This document shows, one piece after another, positions 24,001 to 36,600 of a DNA stretch of 53,174 nucleotides. Location: assembly GCA_037176905.1 (NCBI GenBank), contig JBBBWG010022335.1, positions 10,834-64,007 of the forward strand. The letters run 5' to 3'. Every line of letters starts with the position of its first letter. The first letter of the stretch is position 1. A model generated the notes under the pieces. That model saw only the letters and a list, made by a program, of their open reading frames with translations, searched no databases and had not been told where the DNA came from. The position numbers and the translations under genes are program-made. The stretch comes from Azolla pinnata (taxonomy: Eukaryota; Streptophyta; Polypodiopsida; Salviniales; Salviniaceae).

Positions 24001-27000
24001 TTGATCCTTGCATTCTGGCATTCTAGGTCTAGATACACTGGTTTCTTTCTAACTTATCCATAAAACCCAAAGCAAACATCAAGTTTGAATTTGTTATTAA
24101 GTGAAGCAACAAACAGAAGGAAACAAGAAACCAGCTACTTATATGGATGTGAAAACAAGTTTATTATAATATGCTTTATACCTTTTTATTTGCTACTACA
24201 ATGTCTTTGGGCTTCTTGCTGAATCAGCAATAGACCGTGGCATTGAAAGTAATAGCAAGGAAATGTACCATACCTTGTTGTTGCCATTCTTCATTTTTCT
24301 TTTTGAGGCCTTACTTGTGATGGAATATAATTGAGTATCAATTTCTGGCTCTTTCATGGTGAATATTATGTGATGGTAAAAGTTTTTTGATCCAAGGTAC
24401 TTTTCTTCTACTGTCTGTAGGATCACATCGTCAGCGGTACATTGTTAACCAAGAAAGACACGTTTTTGACAAAGGAGGAATATCAAGAACTTGTTTATTC
24501 GGCTTGTGTTTCCTCTATACAACCGACGTATTTGAAGGGGAAGAGGATCAGTGTTATAAAGAATGAGACGGCCATAAAAACCCTACCTCCAGCAATCTTG
24601 AAGCCAAAACCTCTTTGGACTGGAAAACAGGTGGCTAACAGTTTGTGTAATTATGGTTTTTGCATGCTTTTGCAATCTGTGTCAGTAATGTTTTTCTGCT
24701 AAAATTTCAGGTTATCACTGCAGTTCTAAATCATGTGACATCTGGAAGGCCACCTTATTCAGTTAAGAACATTGGGAAAGTGTCTGGGGAGTACTGGGGA
24801 CGCAACAATGGCGAGGTAAAATTACGAATCGAAAAGAATGAATTGCTGCATGGCGTAATTGACAAAGCACAATTTGGAAAGTACGGACTAGTTCATGCTG
24901 TTCAAGAGTTCTACGGAGCTGATGCTGCTGGACAGCTGTTATCTGTGTTGAGCCGGCTTTTTACAGCGTTTCTGCAAGTAAGTCAAACTTGGAGTGTTGT
25001 ATTGTCATGTTCAGGCATTGCTTTCAGTATATATACTCATTGGGTAATTGTTTGAACAAATCTGTATTTTGTATGTTTTTGTGGTAGATGTTTGGTTTTA
25101 CTTGTGGGTTGGCAGATTTGCTTTTAATTCCAGATGCAGAAAAGCAGAGACACTTTAAGCTGTCAGCATCGGCAGAGTTGGGTTTCAGGGTTCACAAACG
25201 TTTTGCTGGATTAGATGATAAAGATGATCCAAGTATGATTTGAGAAATTTTACTCTTTACCTTGTTTTCTAGATACAAGCAACTGTATTATGTAAGGATT
25301 AGATAGAGTGTACGTGCCTCTTATAATTTTTAACAAAATGTCTCCACAGATGCATAAAAGTGATGCTGAACTTTCATTAGATTAAGAAAACGAATAGGAA
25401 ACCATTCTGTGATGATGCGTTTAGAGCGAATAAATTAGAAACCCCAACTCCAAAAACATGAATTAAATTTACGAGGAGCCTATGCAAAGCAAACACCTCC
25501 TTACAAACTGCTAAAGTGAACCAATTCTCTTACAAACCCTTCTGAGTATGATCTAAAGCATGTCAATCTATGGACAGTCTTAGTTTTGGACCATGTAATT
25601 AGTAGTTAGTATCCATGTAAGGTGTAACAGATTCGTGTGTGGATTGATTTTGTGATTCACACTAAATGAATCTAATACAGTGTTGGGTTTGGAACTTTTC
25701 AAGTTTGGTTCTGTTCACATTCTCATTCTAGCTTTATTATAATTTGGGGTATCAGGTGCTGATGAATTGAAATTGCAAGTAGAGAACATAATACAGACAA
25801 AAGGTCCAACAGCAAGTGCTTATTTGGACAGGTTGATGTCTAGCACCATGAATGTTGTCACTTCCGATGTCAATAACACGATTTTTCCCAATGGTCTCTC
25901 AAAACCGTTCCCTCATAATTGCTTGTCTCTCATGACAATAACGGGTGCAAAGGGTGGACTGGTAGGTATTATTGAAGCAAGATTGTAATAGCATGTCCTT
26001 TAATGAAATCTCTCGGTGACAACATTTCTGGTGAATTAGGTTAACTTCACCCAGATTTCTTCTCTATTGGGACAACAAGAACTAGAGGGAAAGCGTGTCC
26101 CCCGCATGGTGTCTGGGAAAACTCTCCCATGTTTTTTACCATGGGATACTGCTGCTCGTGCTGGTGGCTTCATCAGCGACAGATTTCTAACGGGTCTTCA
26201 CCCTCAGGAGTATTATTTTCACTGCATGGCTGGTCGAGATGGGTAAGCGAAAGAAATCATATTTATTTTTCAGTTCTGTGTGATGTGGAACTTCGATTGT
26301 TTGTCTCTGTGAATTAGGGGGTAGAAATTTTTTTCCGTATAGACATCTGTCATGGCCTTGGATATGTCTCGAGTAGAGTTTAGATCCTGTGCTTAACTGG
26401 TTCTTGTCTGAGTCTAAGTCTCAAGTCATAGTCTGCCCGTGGAAGGGCAGACTAAGAAAAATATATAATGATAATAGCACCATTCTGTGGATAATTATTT
26501 TGCCAGTCTAAGTAGAGTTCTCAACATTCTTTAATTATTATATTCTGTTAGCTTAACCTTTTCTGCATAAAACATGTTAATTAATTTATTTTGAAAATAT
26601 CTCCAAGAAACATGGCACGTATAAGGCAATGGAACAGTCAAGAGAAATTCATGCACCTCCATGGAAAAGATTAATTTCTATGTATCAGTAATTTCTTCAT
26701 GGGATGATGGTTTATGTAGGTTAGTGGATACAGCTGTGAAAACATCAAGAAGTGGCTATTTGCAACGATGTCTTATAAAGAATCTGGAGTGCTTAAGAGT
26801 TCACTATGATTATTCGGTGCGAGATTCAGATGGGTCCATAATTCAATTTCGTTATGGAGAGGACGGTGTTGACATTATGAGGACAAACTATCTGACACGA
26901 TTCAAAGTTCTTGCCGCTGTGCGTATCTAGCATGTCATAGTATATGTCAACAGTTTGTATGCTAATCCTAGTTTGATGATATCCTTTGTTTACACAGAAT

Positions 27001-29198
27001 CAATCACTTCTGTCACAAAGAATCGGAGTACTTGAAGAGAGTGGCAATGTTGACAAGAATACTCTAGAAGGTAGTGAAACATCTTTTGAAATGGTCTCAG
27101 AAGCTTTTGATAACCAGCTGCAAGATTTTCTAAAGACACTGCCAAAAAAGAAAAGGAAAGCATTACGTCTGCATAAACATAAACATCGCTCTGATTTCAA
27201 AGAGCTGATGAAGCTTAACTTCCTTTCAAGCTGTGCTGAGCCTGGAGAACCTGTTGGTGTCCTTGCTGCCCAGTCTATTGGGGAGCCGTCGACACAAATG
27301 ACGTAAGTTGATGAGATGGTTTGAGTCTTAACCATTTTAGCAACCTTGCATTTTTTGAGCTTCCCTTTGTAAATGTAGGCTGAACACATTTCATTTTGCT
27401 GGACGAGGTGAAATGAATGTAACACTCGGTATTCCCCGATTGCGAGAGATTTTAATGACTGCAGCAAAAAAAATCTCTACACCAGTGATGACCTGTCCTC
27501 TCCTGCCTGGAAAATCAAGGTGGTATCATGGATCCTGCCTGAGATAATTATTTTTGTGGTTGTTTGAAAAACTGTAAGACACTAGAACTGTAGAAATAAA
27601 GCAATTGGGGTTATTTCAATATATCATGCCTGAAGTCTGTTATGGTAAATATTTAGCTAGATGTTTTTTTTGGGTCTCTGTACTTGTACAGTAGATTTTA
27701 GATTTGGAAGGGTTTTTCTTGGACAGCATAGGGTTGTAGGTAAGAGCTGTCGTGGCACAGCATGCTGAAATAAGAGCTACATGTCTTTTGCTTCAGAGAG
27801 GATGCAGAACGTCTAGCAGGGAAGTTGCGAAAGATTCGTCTGATTGATGTCATTGACAAGCTTGAGGTTGGGGTTGTCCCTTTCTCTGTACATGAGAAAC
27901 GTCTGAGAAAGGTGTACAGGGTGAAGCTATTCTTTTACACAAGTGATAGTTATCCTTCACATCTACAGTTGCAAAAGGAAGAGTATGAAAGAGCTATTCG
28001 TCATCAATTTGTACCCATGATTACGCGGGAAATGGGTAAAGCAATTTCTTCACGGTCCGGTGAGAAGGTGAAGGATGCAATACAAATATTGTCTCTTTCT
28101 CAGGTGGGTGAGTCCCAACAGGACCCAGGACAAGATGATGACGATGAACCAAAGGGAAAGAAGTCACGGAAAGGATTTGAATCCGATGAGCAAGCTGACA
28201 ATGATGATGATAATGTAGAGGATGAAGAAGGGGGCGAAGATGAAGGTGCAGATGCTGAAAAAAGGAAGACTCAGGAGACGGATGAGAGGGCTTATGAAGA
28301 TGCAGAAGAAGAAGAGGAAGAGGAAGAGGAAGAAGAAGCCGAAGAGAAGTTGGAAGGTGAGGATGCAATGCAGGATGGAACTGGCAGTGAGGATGAGTGT
28401 AAGAACGAGGAAATTGCAAAGATAAACCATTCCAAAGAATCCGAGGTTAAGGAGGTAGCCGCTAGATCAGATGATTCTCCTACGCGAAAGTCTTTCATAA
28501 ATAAGGTGCAGAACAAATTTGACGGATCATCATTTGAAATGCATCTCTCAGTGAAACACAATACGCCTCATGTTCTTCTTGCGGAGGTAATTAAAATCAA
28601 CGTAGTCCAGTTATATTGCGCTCATCGTTTTATGTTCTCATTGTTTTCTTTCATCGTATGACAGATTGTTGAGAGGGTTGCAAAGCAGGTCACTCTGAGA
28701 CAAGTGACTGGGATAGACCGTGTCACAGTGATTGATTACAAAGGCAATGAAGCTATGCCTGCTTTACAGACGGAAGGTATAAACTATGAAGGCTTATGGT
28801 CTATGGCAGACGATTTGGATGTGAATAAGCTCACCACAAACAGCATTGGGTCTGTTTTGGAGATCTTCGGTGTTGAAGCAGCCCGTGCAACTATTGTGGA
28901 AGAAATAAAAAACGTTTTCAGCTCATACGGTATTTCAGTGAATATACGACATTTGAACCTTATAGCTGATTTCATGACCCATGGCGGGGGTTTCCGGCCC
29001 TGTAATCGGATTGGAATGGAGTCCAACACATCGGCGTTTCTGAAGATGAGCTTTGAGACTGCAACGAAGTTTCTGGTGGAAAGCACTCTTAAAAAGCAGT
29101 GGGATCATCTTGAATCTCCCTCGTCTAGGATAATACTGGGACAAATCGTGGATGTTGGAACGGGGTCATTCGGTTTGTTACACAACATTCAAGTGTAA
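17938..29198 (+). CDS. NRPA1: DNA-directed RNA polymerase I largest subunit
   Basis: Catalytic A190 subunit of Pol I, which transcribes the large rRNA precursor in the nucleolus. Exons: 17938-17940, 18330-18499, 19149-19308, 19439-19729, 19824-20069, 20144-20224, 20823-21002, 21552-21741, 22124-22314, 22385-22672, 22796-22884, 22972-23119, 24421-24630, 24711-24977, 25088-25232, 25756-25961, 26040-26242, 26720-26918, 26998-27302, 27379-27519, 27797-28586, 28665-29198. Phases agree throughout, giving 1678 aa, close to the Arabidopsis length. Visible landmarks are the clamp zinc motif ([17 protein letters not shown], near residue 59), active-site [17 protein letters not shown] (near 633), trigger-loop and bridge region [20 protein letters not shown] (about 1171-1191), a Pol I-type acidic insert rich in E/D (about 1340-1440) and the C-terminal [16 protein letters not shown] block. 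Odd points are a first exon holding only ATG, and an alternative in-frame acceptor 12 nt upstream (19812) at exon 5. An ATG at 18273, in frame with exon 2, is an alternative start without intron 1. Confidence 0.95.
17954..18008. repeat. (CT)n microsatellite in NRPA1 intron 1
   Basis: About 27 CT dinucleotides start 14 bases after the proposed first donor site of NRPA1. If the first exon model is right it is intronic; otherwise it is in the 5' leader. CT/GA tracts recur near other gene starts in this window (11976-12003 and 38310-38360). Confidence 0.85.
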
Positions 29199-31380
29199 GT
29201 CTCCCTTGGAGTTGAGAGCTATGCGAGTTGAACACCCGAGTAAAAATGTACAGATGGGATTTGACCGTTCATGTAGCCAATATACATCATTACATGGATC
29301 CGAGACAGGTGATAAGACAAAGAGCAAGCAGCTGAGAAAAACTTCAACTGCCCTCTTCATCAAACCGACTTTGTTCTGGAGAAAAAGGGTGTTCATGGCA
29401 GGGCTCCATTGCTGTTTCTGCTGGCAAGCAAGGAGATTGCAAGACTGCTTTGTGTATCATCAGACTTTGGGCAGATGAGGGTTTTCGGGTTTAGCGTTGT
29501 TGCTGAGACAATGACCTCTACACCCAAAAGTACCAGGTGACCCGAAACTCTAAACTCTAAACCTAAATCTTTACTTTCTTTTGTGCTGATGCTTGATGGG
29601 CCATATACCCTGTTCCTGAAGGGGAGAGATACAATCTGTATCGGGGGTTATCCTAGACATTGATACATGCATGTAAGAAACTGCGATTTTCAAAGTGCAA
29701 AAAAGGCTGCATGATCGAGAAGAGCCCATCTCCAGCACGAAACAGGTTAGCCGACCCGAATCAATCAAAAAACATGAGAGATCTCTTGTCATTAGTGTGC
29801 GATTCATTTTTTCCGAGCTTTTTATCGCATGACGCTTGTCCTTTTGATTTACTTGATTGTTGAGGTCGTCGGAATCATATCTACAGGGGATATCTATCCA
29901 CATCAATTTCATGTATGTGTCAAGTGAACTGTCAAGGATCAATTTCGTGTATGTATCATCTACAGGGGATCTTGCAGGATCTATCTGGTCTTTTGACAGG
30001 GGTCCATGAGCTGGGAAAAGGGATTTGCAAGAAAAAGGTTTGAACTGTGGTTGGATCTGGCTACGTAGCAGGTATGAGGACCAAGTGTTGGATAAGAAAG
30101 AAAAGCCTGATTCTCATTCCTTTCTTGTCTGCGGCACAGTGATGCGATTGTTTCCTGCAGATCTGATAGAAGTTTGGCCTTTTCTTTCTATGTTGTCCCG
30201 CCATGGCTATATTTGGGCAACAAGAGAGCTAGCTGATGGATGTGGTGTGTTCTTTGTCAGCTATATATTTGCACAAACATCATCAAACCAGTTGGTAGGC
30301 CCCCCATATGCAAAGACTGTTTGAGAAGCTACCTTTGACATGGATGCATCCATCTCCAAGGTAAAGTGTTCACATTCCCATGCTTTTTTTGTTGTGGTTT
30401 GTTTTACCTGTAAATGTATATATAGAATGTGCACTATTTGCTTTCTACAATGGATATCGAAGTCGGGAGGAAGAGATTTGACTTCAATGGGGTTTGGAGC
30501 GGAGAGACGGAGGTCTATGAACCAGATAGAGATGAAACTGATGAAAGCAATAGGAAAGATAAATGAAAATGTGGTCATGGAAATGTGATCTCTGTGTCCA
30601 ATGTAGCTGAGAGATCCAACCCTAGAATAATAGTCATCAGCCTGCCCTTTCTTAGCTCATAGAGCTTGCGTACCTCAAAGAGTACACATATATAGCTGCC
30701 CCTTATATAGGATAGATAGCTCCTCCTGATATAGCTTCTCCTCAAATTTAGCAGCTCACAAATAGTTGCTTGCCATATTCATACACATGTTTGGCATAAG
30801 TGCCTTCATGTAGCCTGAAAAATCAATCACATATGATTGAACCATCGTTTCACGGCAATGTCGCAAGATGGATGTCAAACAGGCTATAGCGGAACCAGAA
30901 GAAAAAACATTCTTGCCTTGCCTTGCCCTTGTCTTGTCGGTATGCAAATGACGAGCATCAGAAAGCAAAGTGTTCGATCAATGAATGGATCGATCGATCT
31001 ATCGATCGCACATTTTGTCGTATCTTTTGTGCTTTCTTTTTGATGGAGATTCTCGATCATTGTTGTTGGCCATTGTTGGCATGTTGATGGGCGGTGCTCG
31101 CGTACTTCTTTTTGGACGGAAGTTTTTCCAGAGGCCTAAAGCAAATCAAACTCTACCAGCGGGGGGTTGTTGGGAAATCCCGCTGTTATAGAGTGCTCGA
31201 TTGGCGCACGATTCGATTCTGCTCGCTTATGCATGTAAAAATCTTTGACGAATGTGGCCATCGATGCATTGCTGATCGATGCTTGCTTTTGCTTGCTTGT
31301 GCACAAGTGCTCAGTGGCTTGAACTTGGTGATTGGTACAGGTTCACAGCACGATCACTATCACCTCATGATGCAATGCGC
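29199..31380. other. Intergenic region downstream of NRPA1, no gene seen
   Basis: The first few hundred bases are presumably the NRPA1 3' UTR. Beyond that, frames such as 30025-30324 (99 codons) and 31094-31390 resemble nothing I recognise and lack splice or start context. No RNA gene or mobile-element structure is visible. Confidence 0.5.
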
Positions 31381-31384
31381 CTCT

Positions 31385-31830
31385 GAATGACTCACGATTA
31401 GATTCGGTGGCTGTGGAGCTATGGGTTTAGCATTGATTACTACTGCTTGATGCAATGTGTCTCTTAATCATCATCACGCACAATTAGTCGGTCTTAATTG
31501 CTCACGATTAGAGTCCGCGGCTGGAGCTATGTGATTGGTGCAGCTTTAGCTGGATTACTGCTGCATGATGCAGTGCGTCTCTCAATCATCATGCTCAATT
31601 AGTGGGCTCTTAATCATCATGCACAATTAGTGGGCACTTAATCATCATGCGCAATTAGTGGGCTCTTAATCATCATGCACAATTAGTGGGCTCTTAATCA
31701 TCATGCACAGTTAGTGGGCTCTTAATCGTCATGCACAATTAGTCGGTCCTTAATCACGCACGATTAATTCGATGGCCGGACCTAACTACTTCATGCTGCA
31801 ATGTGGCTCTTAATTACGACACGAATCGTG
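31385..31830. repeat. 28-bp tandem repeat within a longer ATTA-rich repeat
   Basis: The core (about 31590-31760) is about six copies of a 28-bp unit, CTTAATCATCATGCACAATT followed by AGTGGGCT. Outside it, a longer related block with GCACGATTAGA..TCGGTGGC..GGAGCTATG occurs near 31390 and 31500, suggesting nested expansion. No coding function is expected. Confidence 0.8.
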
Positions 31831-33550
31831 CACAATTTGTTAGTTGATGGGGGTTTAGGGTTTTTGGGTTTGGCATCTCAGGAAGAAATTCCTCTGCCTT
31901 TGCATATCTCAGGATCTGTGGTGGGTTTCGAAGATTCCCCCTCCCCCATCTTTTAACAATCTCCGTGGTCAAACAAAGCTAGCAAGGGAACGATTCAAAG
32001 AGCTTGTACCGAAGAAGCCCATCATGCTGTTTTAAAAAAAAACCTTTAGATATGACCACAAATCGAAAATCTTGCTTCCTCTTCTCTTTTTGATTGTTTT
32101 GGCTGCTACGACAAAGCTGCTCGATCTCGTGTGTGGAAGACCGATAAGAGAATCGGTCAGAGAAACAAGTGTCTGATCAACTTGTCGTGGTTTGATGATG
32201 CACGCCGTAGATTTCATTCATACTGTATTGGTTCCAATGCAATGCCAACACTAGAACAATATATACATATATATACATATATACACACATTGTTCTAAAG
32301 TCTGGATCGGATTGAGCCGAATATATATACATTGTTCAAAGGTCAAACTATCGACGACTTTACTCGGCAACTTGTGCAATATTCGGCTTTGGATGTGAAG
32401 TACACATATAGCAAGCTTTCTGCTGGCCTTTCTTCTCATCCAAAAGACTCAGCAGCAAACCAGTTCCACAGCATAAAATTTGTCCCCTTTCAGAAGGATC
32501 GATATATGGCATGAATCATTTGAACCGAACCCACTGTAATCTGGTTGATCGAATGCCGACGATGCCCCAAGGCATATGACAGATTCAGATCTGTTGGTTA
32601 TTTTAACATAGATGATACTAGATATGGACTGAATTCAATTGCTGAGCTTACCCCCCCGCAAGTATCTGATGCTGATTTTAGCCTCCTTCACCTGTCTTAT
32701 GTGTGCACAAAAACAATTCAACACAATTGAGTGTAAGTGGAAATTTCCCCATTGTAACACCGCCCAATTACAGAGCCTCACATTACGATGATCATGAAAA
32801 AAGAATGCCTTGCCAATCATATTCATACAAAAAATCATACAACACCGATGTTTTTAAAACTCACTTTGTGCTAGAGAGGCCGTGTCGATTTTTAGTGCTA
32901 ATGGGAATCATTGAGAATAGTCTATATACACCGATGTGGTATATAGTTTACAAAATACAATTTTCAGATCTTCTTGGAAGCTGCAGGGATTCTTTCTTTC
33001 TGAACCTTTCTGATGATTGCAGACTGCCAAAATACAAGAAGTTTTTATCCTTTTCTCTCTTTCCCGAGAGTGGGGGGTTGAGCATTAGGGTCTACTGCAA
33101 GCTTCGGAAGGTTCAGTTTCCCTTGTCACTAAAATAAGAAGCAAATATTTCCTTCAGATCAGTTGCATACGCTTGAAAAGGAATGAAATGCACAGGAAAA
33201 AGAACTTGCCTTTATTGGTACATTTATACAATATGGGATTTGCTTGAAATCACACAGGTTGAAGCATAGCGTAAACGTCTCATCGACTTGGCTATCACTG
33301 AGCCCAAGAAACAGATACAAATCAAGAAGTCAAATAACCACGGATAAGAACAAAAGCTTTGTTAAAAGAAAAAGCACTTACGATATTTATTCATCTTTTC
33401 GACTTAAAAACATCCATTACGATGTTCAAGACAAGAGCTGGAACCATACCTACAAAACAAACATCAGAATGTGAAAAAAGCTGTATATGGAGTCCTAGGA
33501 ACTCATTGAAAACACGAAAGGAAAGTATGTAGGAATGCAAAAGAGAGAGC

Positions 33551-33587
<37 letters not shown>

Positions 33588-33635
33588 TATTTCATGCCTG
33601 TTCTACCATGGGGTCTGAAGGTGCTAATGATGTTG
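31831..33635. other. Convergent intergenic region, no gene seen
   Basis: Contains TATATACATATATACACA simple sequence near 32260-32330, small frames of unknown meaning and a GA run at 33555-33585. The right end holds the 3' UTR of the 5-phosphatase gene. A short frame at 32332-32514 with QLVQYSALDVKYTY vaguely recalls a DEDD 3'-5' exonuclease segment but is too short to call. Confidence 0.5.
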
Positions 33636-36600
33636 TCATACTGAATCATTGGCGGTGAAATTCTCTACTCTTGCGTTGTTGCGAGATAGCAGCTTTCGGA
33701 ATTTCTTCTCCGAGAAGACCTCTACCTCAGCTAGAAAGACCGCCATCACTGGCCGGTGATCCGACAAGACAAGCTCCTCCCGGCCATACGATAACTGCCT
33801 TAGTCCCTTTCCATGCCATAGTATGCGATCACACCTGCCCAAGAGCAGCAGAAGTGGAAGAAGGAAGCAAAAGATAGTTTCAATATTGTCTCCCTTATAA
33901 AAATATACAATCTATTCCATGAGGTATAACATCTATACACATATAAGTTTGCATCCATGTTGTATGCAGATGTGCATGTATCTATCTTTATGTGTGTTGA
34001 ATGCACAGAAAAAGATCGAAGCATTTTACCATGCTGGTGTCCGGCGCTTCTCTCCAGGTTTTGCACTTTCTCCAGAATAACAGCTTGAATCTAACTCATA
34101 TTTGTATGTTGGAGGGAAATCTATGGGACCTTCACACCAGCCATCAAATGTGCGGCCCTCGAGCATCTCGTTCTTGAGCTGAAATCAAATCAAGAAAAAC
34201 CAAACAAAATTGTTTTAAAACACTACAACAAACATGTAATATAATGTACATAGATGCATGGAAAAAGGCCGAGGGAACTTGCCTGATCTCTGCGAAGCAG
34301 AGCTGTCCAATCCTCTCTTGCAACAAGAAACCGAGTCTCGCTGTCTGAAAGGTTGAGTCGATAATTGAGATCTCCCAGCCAAATGATCTGGCTGCTCCAG
34401 TGGAAAAAGCACACCGGAAAGTACTTCTCAAAATCTTTAGCTTGGAAAAAGAATAATCCCATCCATATGCAACTCTACTCTACTTTCTTAATACCTAAAA
34501 ACCACCTTTCTGTTTTAAGGTATATAGCATTTCCACTCATGAGTGCATAGGTTGCAAATGCACCAAGACCAGCTATAATAGAGATTTAACAACAAAGAAG
34601 AAAGAAGAAGGGAAATATGTATATGCAGCTTACTCGTGTTGCTTGATAGTTCTTGGAACGTCTATACTGCCTTCTTTGACATTCGGAAATCTGGTGCGCT
34701 TCAAGATCTCGGCAACATCGGCATTCCTTCGGAGCTCATCCCCTTCCTTGTCTCCAGATGTCAGATGAGTACACACAAAACAGAACCTGGTCTCGTGAAG
34801 CATCATACTAACTGAGATAGAGCCCTATATATATACATCCATACACATGGACAAAAAATATTAGACCTTGAAGAATTCTCAAGAAGTCAATCATGAGCAT
34901 GTGCATCTAGCATGTAAACAGATGGTAGTTTGATGCCAAGATGATTCGTAAGAAAAAGAAGGGGGGACCTTGTTTCCCATGCATCCCATTAGGCCGAGGC
35001 CAACACAGGAGACGGTCAGATTGTGTATTATCCGCCGTAACCTCCTACGAACCCACACTGAGATTTGGATCCCCACCATTTGCTTGCTAGCAACCCGGAC
35101 ATATCTAACTCTCTTCTTCTCCTTGTGCTTGATAGCATGCATAAGCCTAAATGCTGATGAGAATGATGCACTACGCGGTGCATCGTCCAGATTCACGAGT
35201 CCACCATTCATATGCGGGAGATCACGAAGAGAGAGCAAATTAATCGGCTCCGACTCTGCTCTCTGGTGATGGTATGGTGCTGCTGATATTGATGTCGCTA
35301 CGAGGCCTATCCGCTCTGTGCTCCTAAAAACTCCAACTAGATTTGGCCGAGTATTGCCCATATCTTGCTCTCCATCTTCTTGATTTGATTCCAGTGGCAT
35401 GCTTTCTACCTCTAGAAAGCTTGTTTCTTCATCTATGAGGATCCGATCAGAATCGAGCTCCCCACTTCCCACAAGTATGTCTGAATTCTCCGAGTCTATC
35501 TCTTCAGTAGGTGATGAAGGAGCACTATACGATTTATGATCACTCTCTCTTGCTTTGTTCAAAGTTTCGCGTATAAGGCCTTGCCATTCGAGGGTGGGCC
35601 CATTGTCCTCATTGCCGAACACATTGCCTGCATTCAACGGAACAATTTCCTGGAAGCTGCAGAAAAATTTCCAAAGGTTAAGCGAGCTCCCTTACATAAA
35701 TGAGCACAACAAGGAATTTCGTTATGAAGACATACTCTGGTAAAACGGAGAATTAAGACTCTGGTATTCTACGAAAATTACCCGACAAATGCATATGGCT
35801 TTCACATCATATTATGCGACATATTGGTATATTCTGTTACATATCGGTATATGATTGGTCACATATCTGTATATGATGTCACATATACAACTTTCTTCTT
35901 TCAGGAAAGGAAAAGTGGACTGGAGCTATTCGAACTTTACCCTAGCACATATATATCAGCAGGATGTTCCATACGAAGCCAGCCTTCCAGATCTAGCTGT
36001 GCAGGTGGTGTTCTTCCAGCAACATTCCATGTGCCCACGAAAATGCTGGAGAGCACAAGGTTTTAAAAGTAAGGAGAATCGAATCCACAAAAACCCAAAA
36101 AAGAAAAGACATGTTATGAGTAGAGAGAGAACTTTCCTTTTCCCATGATCAAGAGACACGTTGTGTATGAGTATTTGATACATACCGGAACTCTTCCTTG
36201 TTGATGAACTCCCTCTTCAATGTTACCGATTGGCCTCTTCTAACACGTGTCCAGTTCTTTGGAAACTCTACAGGATGCAGGGCATGTTTATCAAATGATT
36301 AGAGCTTACAGCGAGATCAGGACTACCTTTGGATCCCTACACCGTTCAAATTGACTAAAATGCATGAGCATACGCTTACCATATTTTACATCTCTTTTCA
36401 GTTGTAAGGATCGGCCCCTTCTTGTGGGATTCTCTTTCAGTAGCTCCATTACATGCTCACCATCTCTTATGTTCCTTTTGAATGCATTGGACTGGCCTCC
36501 CTGGAAGTTTGCTGTGTTCTCCTTCAACATTTGTGAGCCATCTACAAGATACAAAACACAGGCAGACACACACGGGTTAATAGGTAAGAATCATGTTTAT

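Noticed and set aside
30025..30324. 99-codon plus-strand frame downstream of NRPA1
   Set aside because: No family resemblance and no promoter or splice signals; a frame of this length is expected by chance in this much DNA.
31590..31760. Regular 28-bp repeats considered as a CRISPR-like array
   Set aside because: Units are contiguous with no unique spacers, and the DNA is plant nuclear; it is a plain tandem repeat.
32332..32514. Fragment resembling a DEDD 3'-5' exonuclease (QLVQYSALDVKYTY)
   Set aside because: Only one weak motif of about 15 residues, with no partner motifs or splice context nearby.
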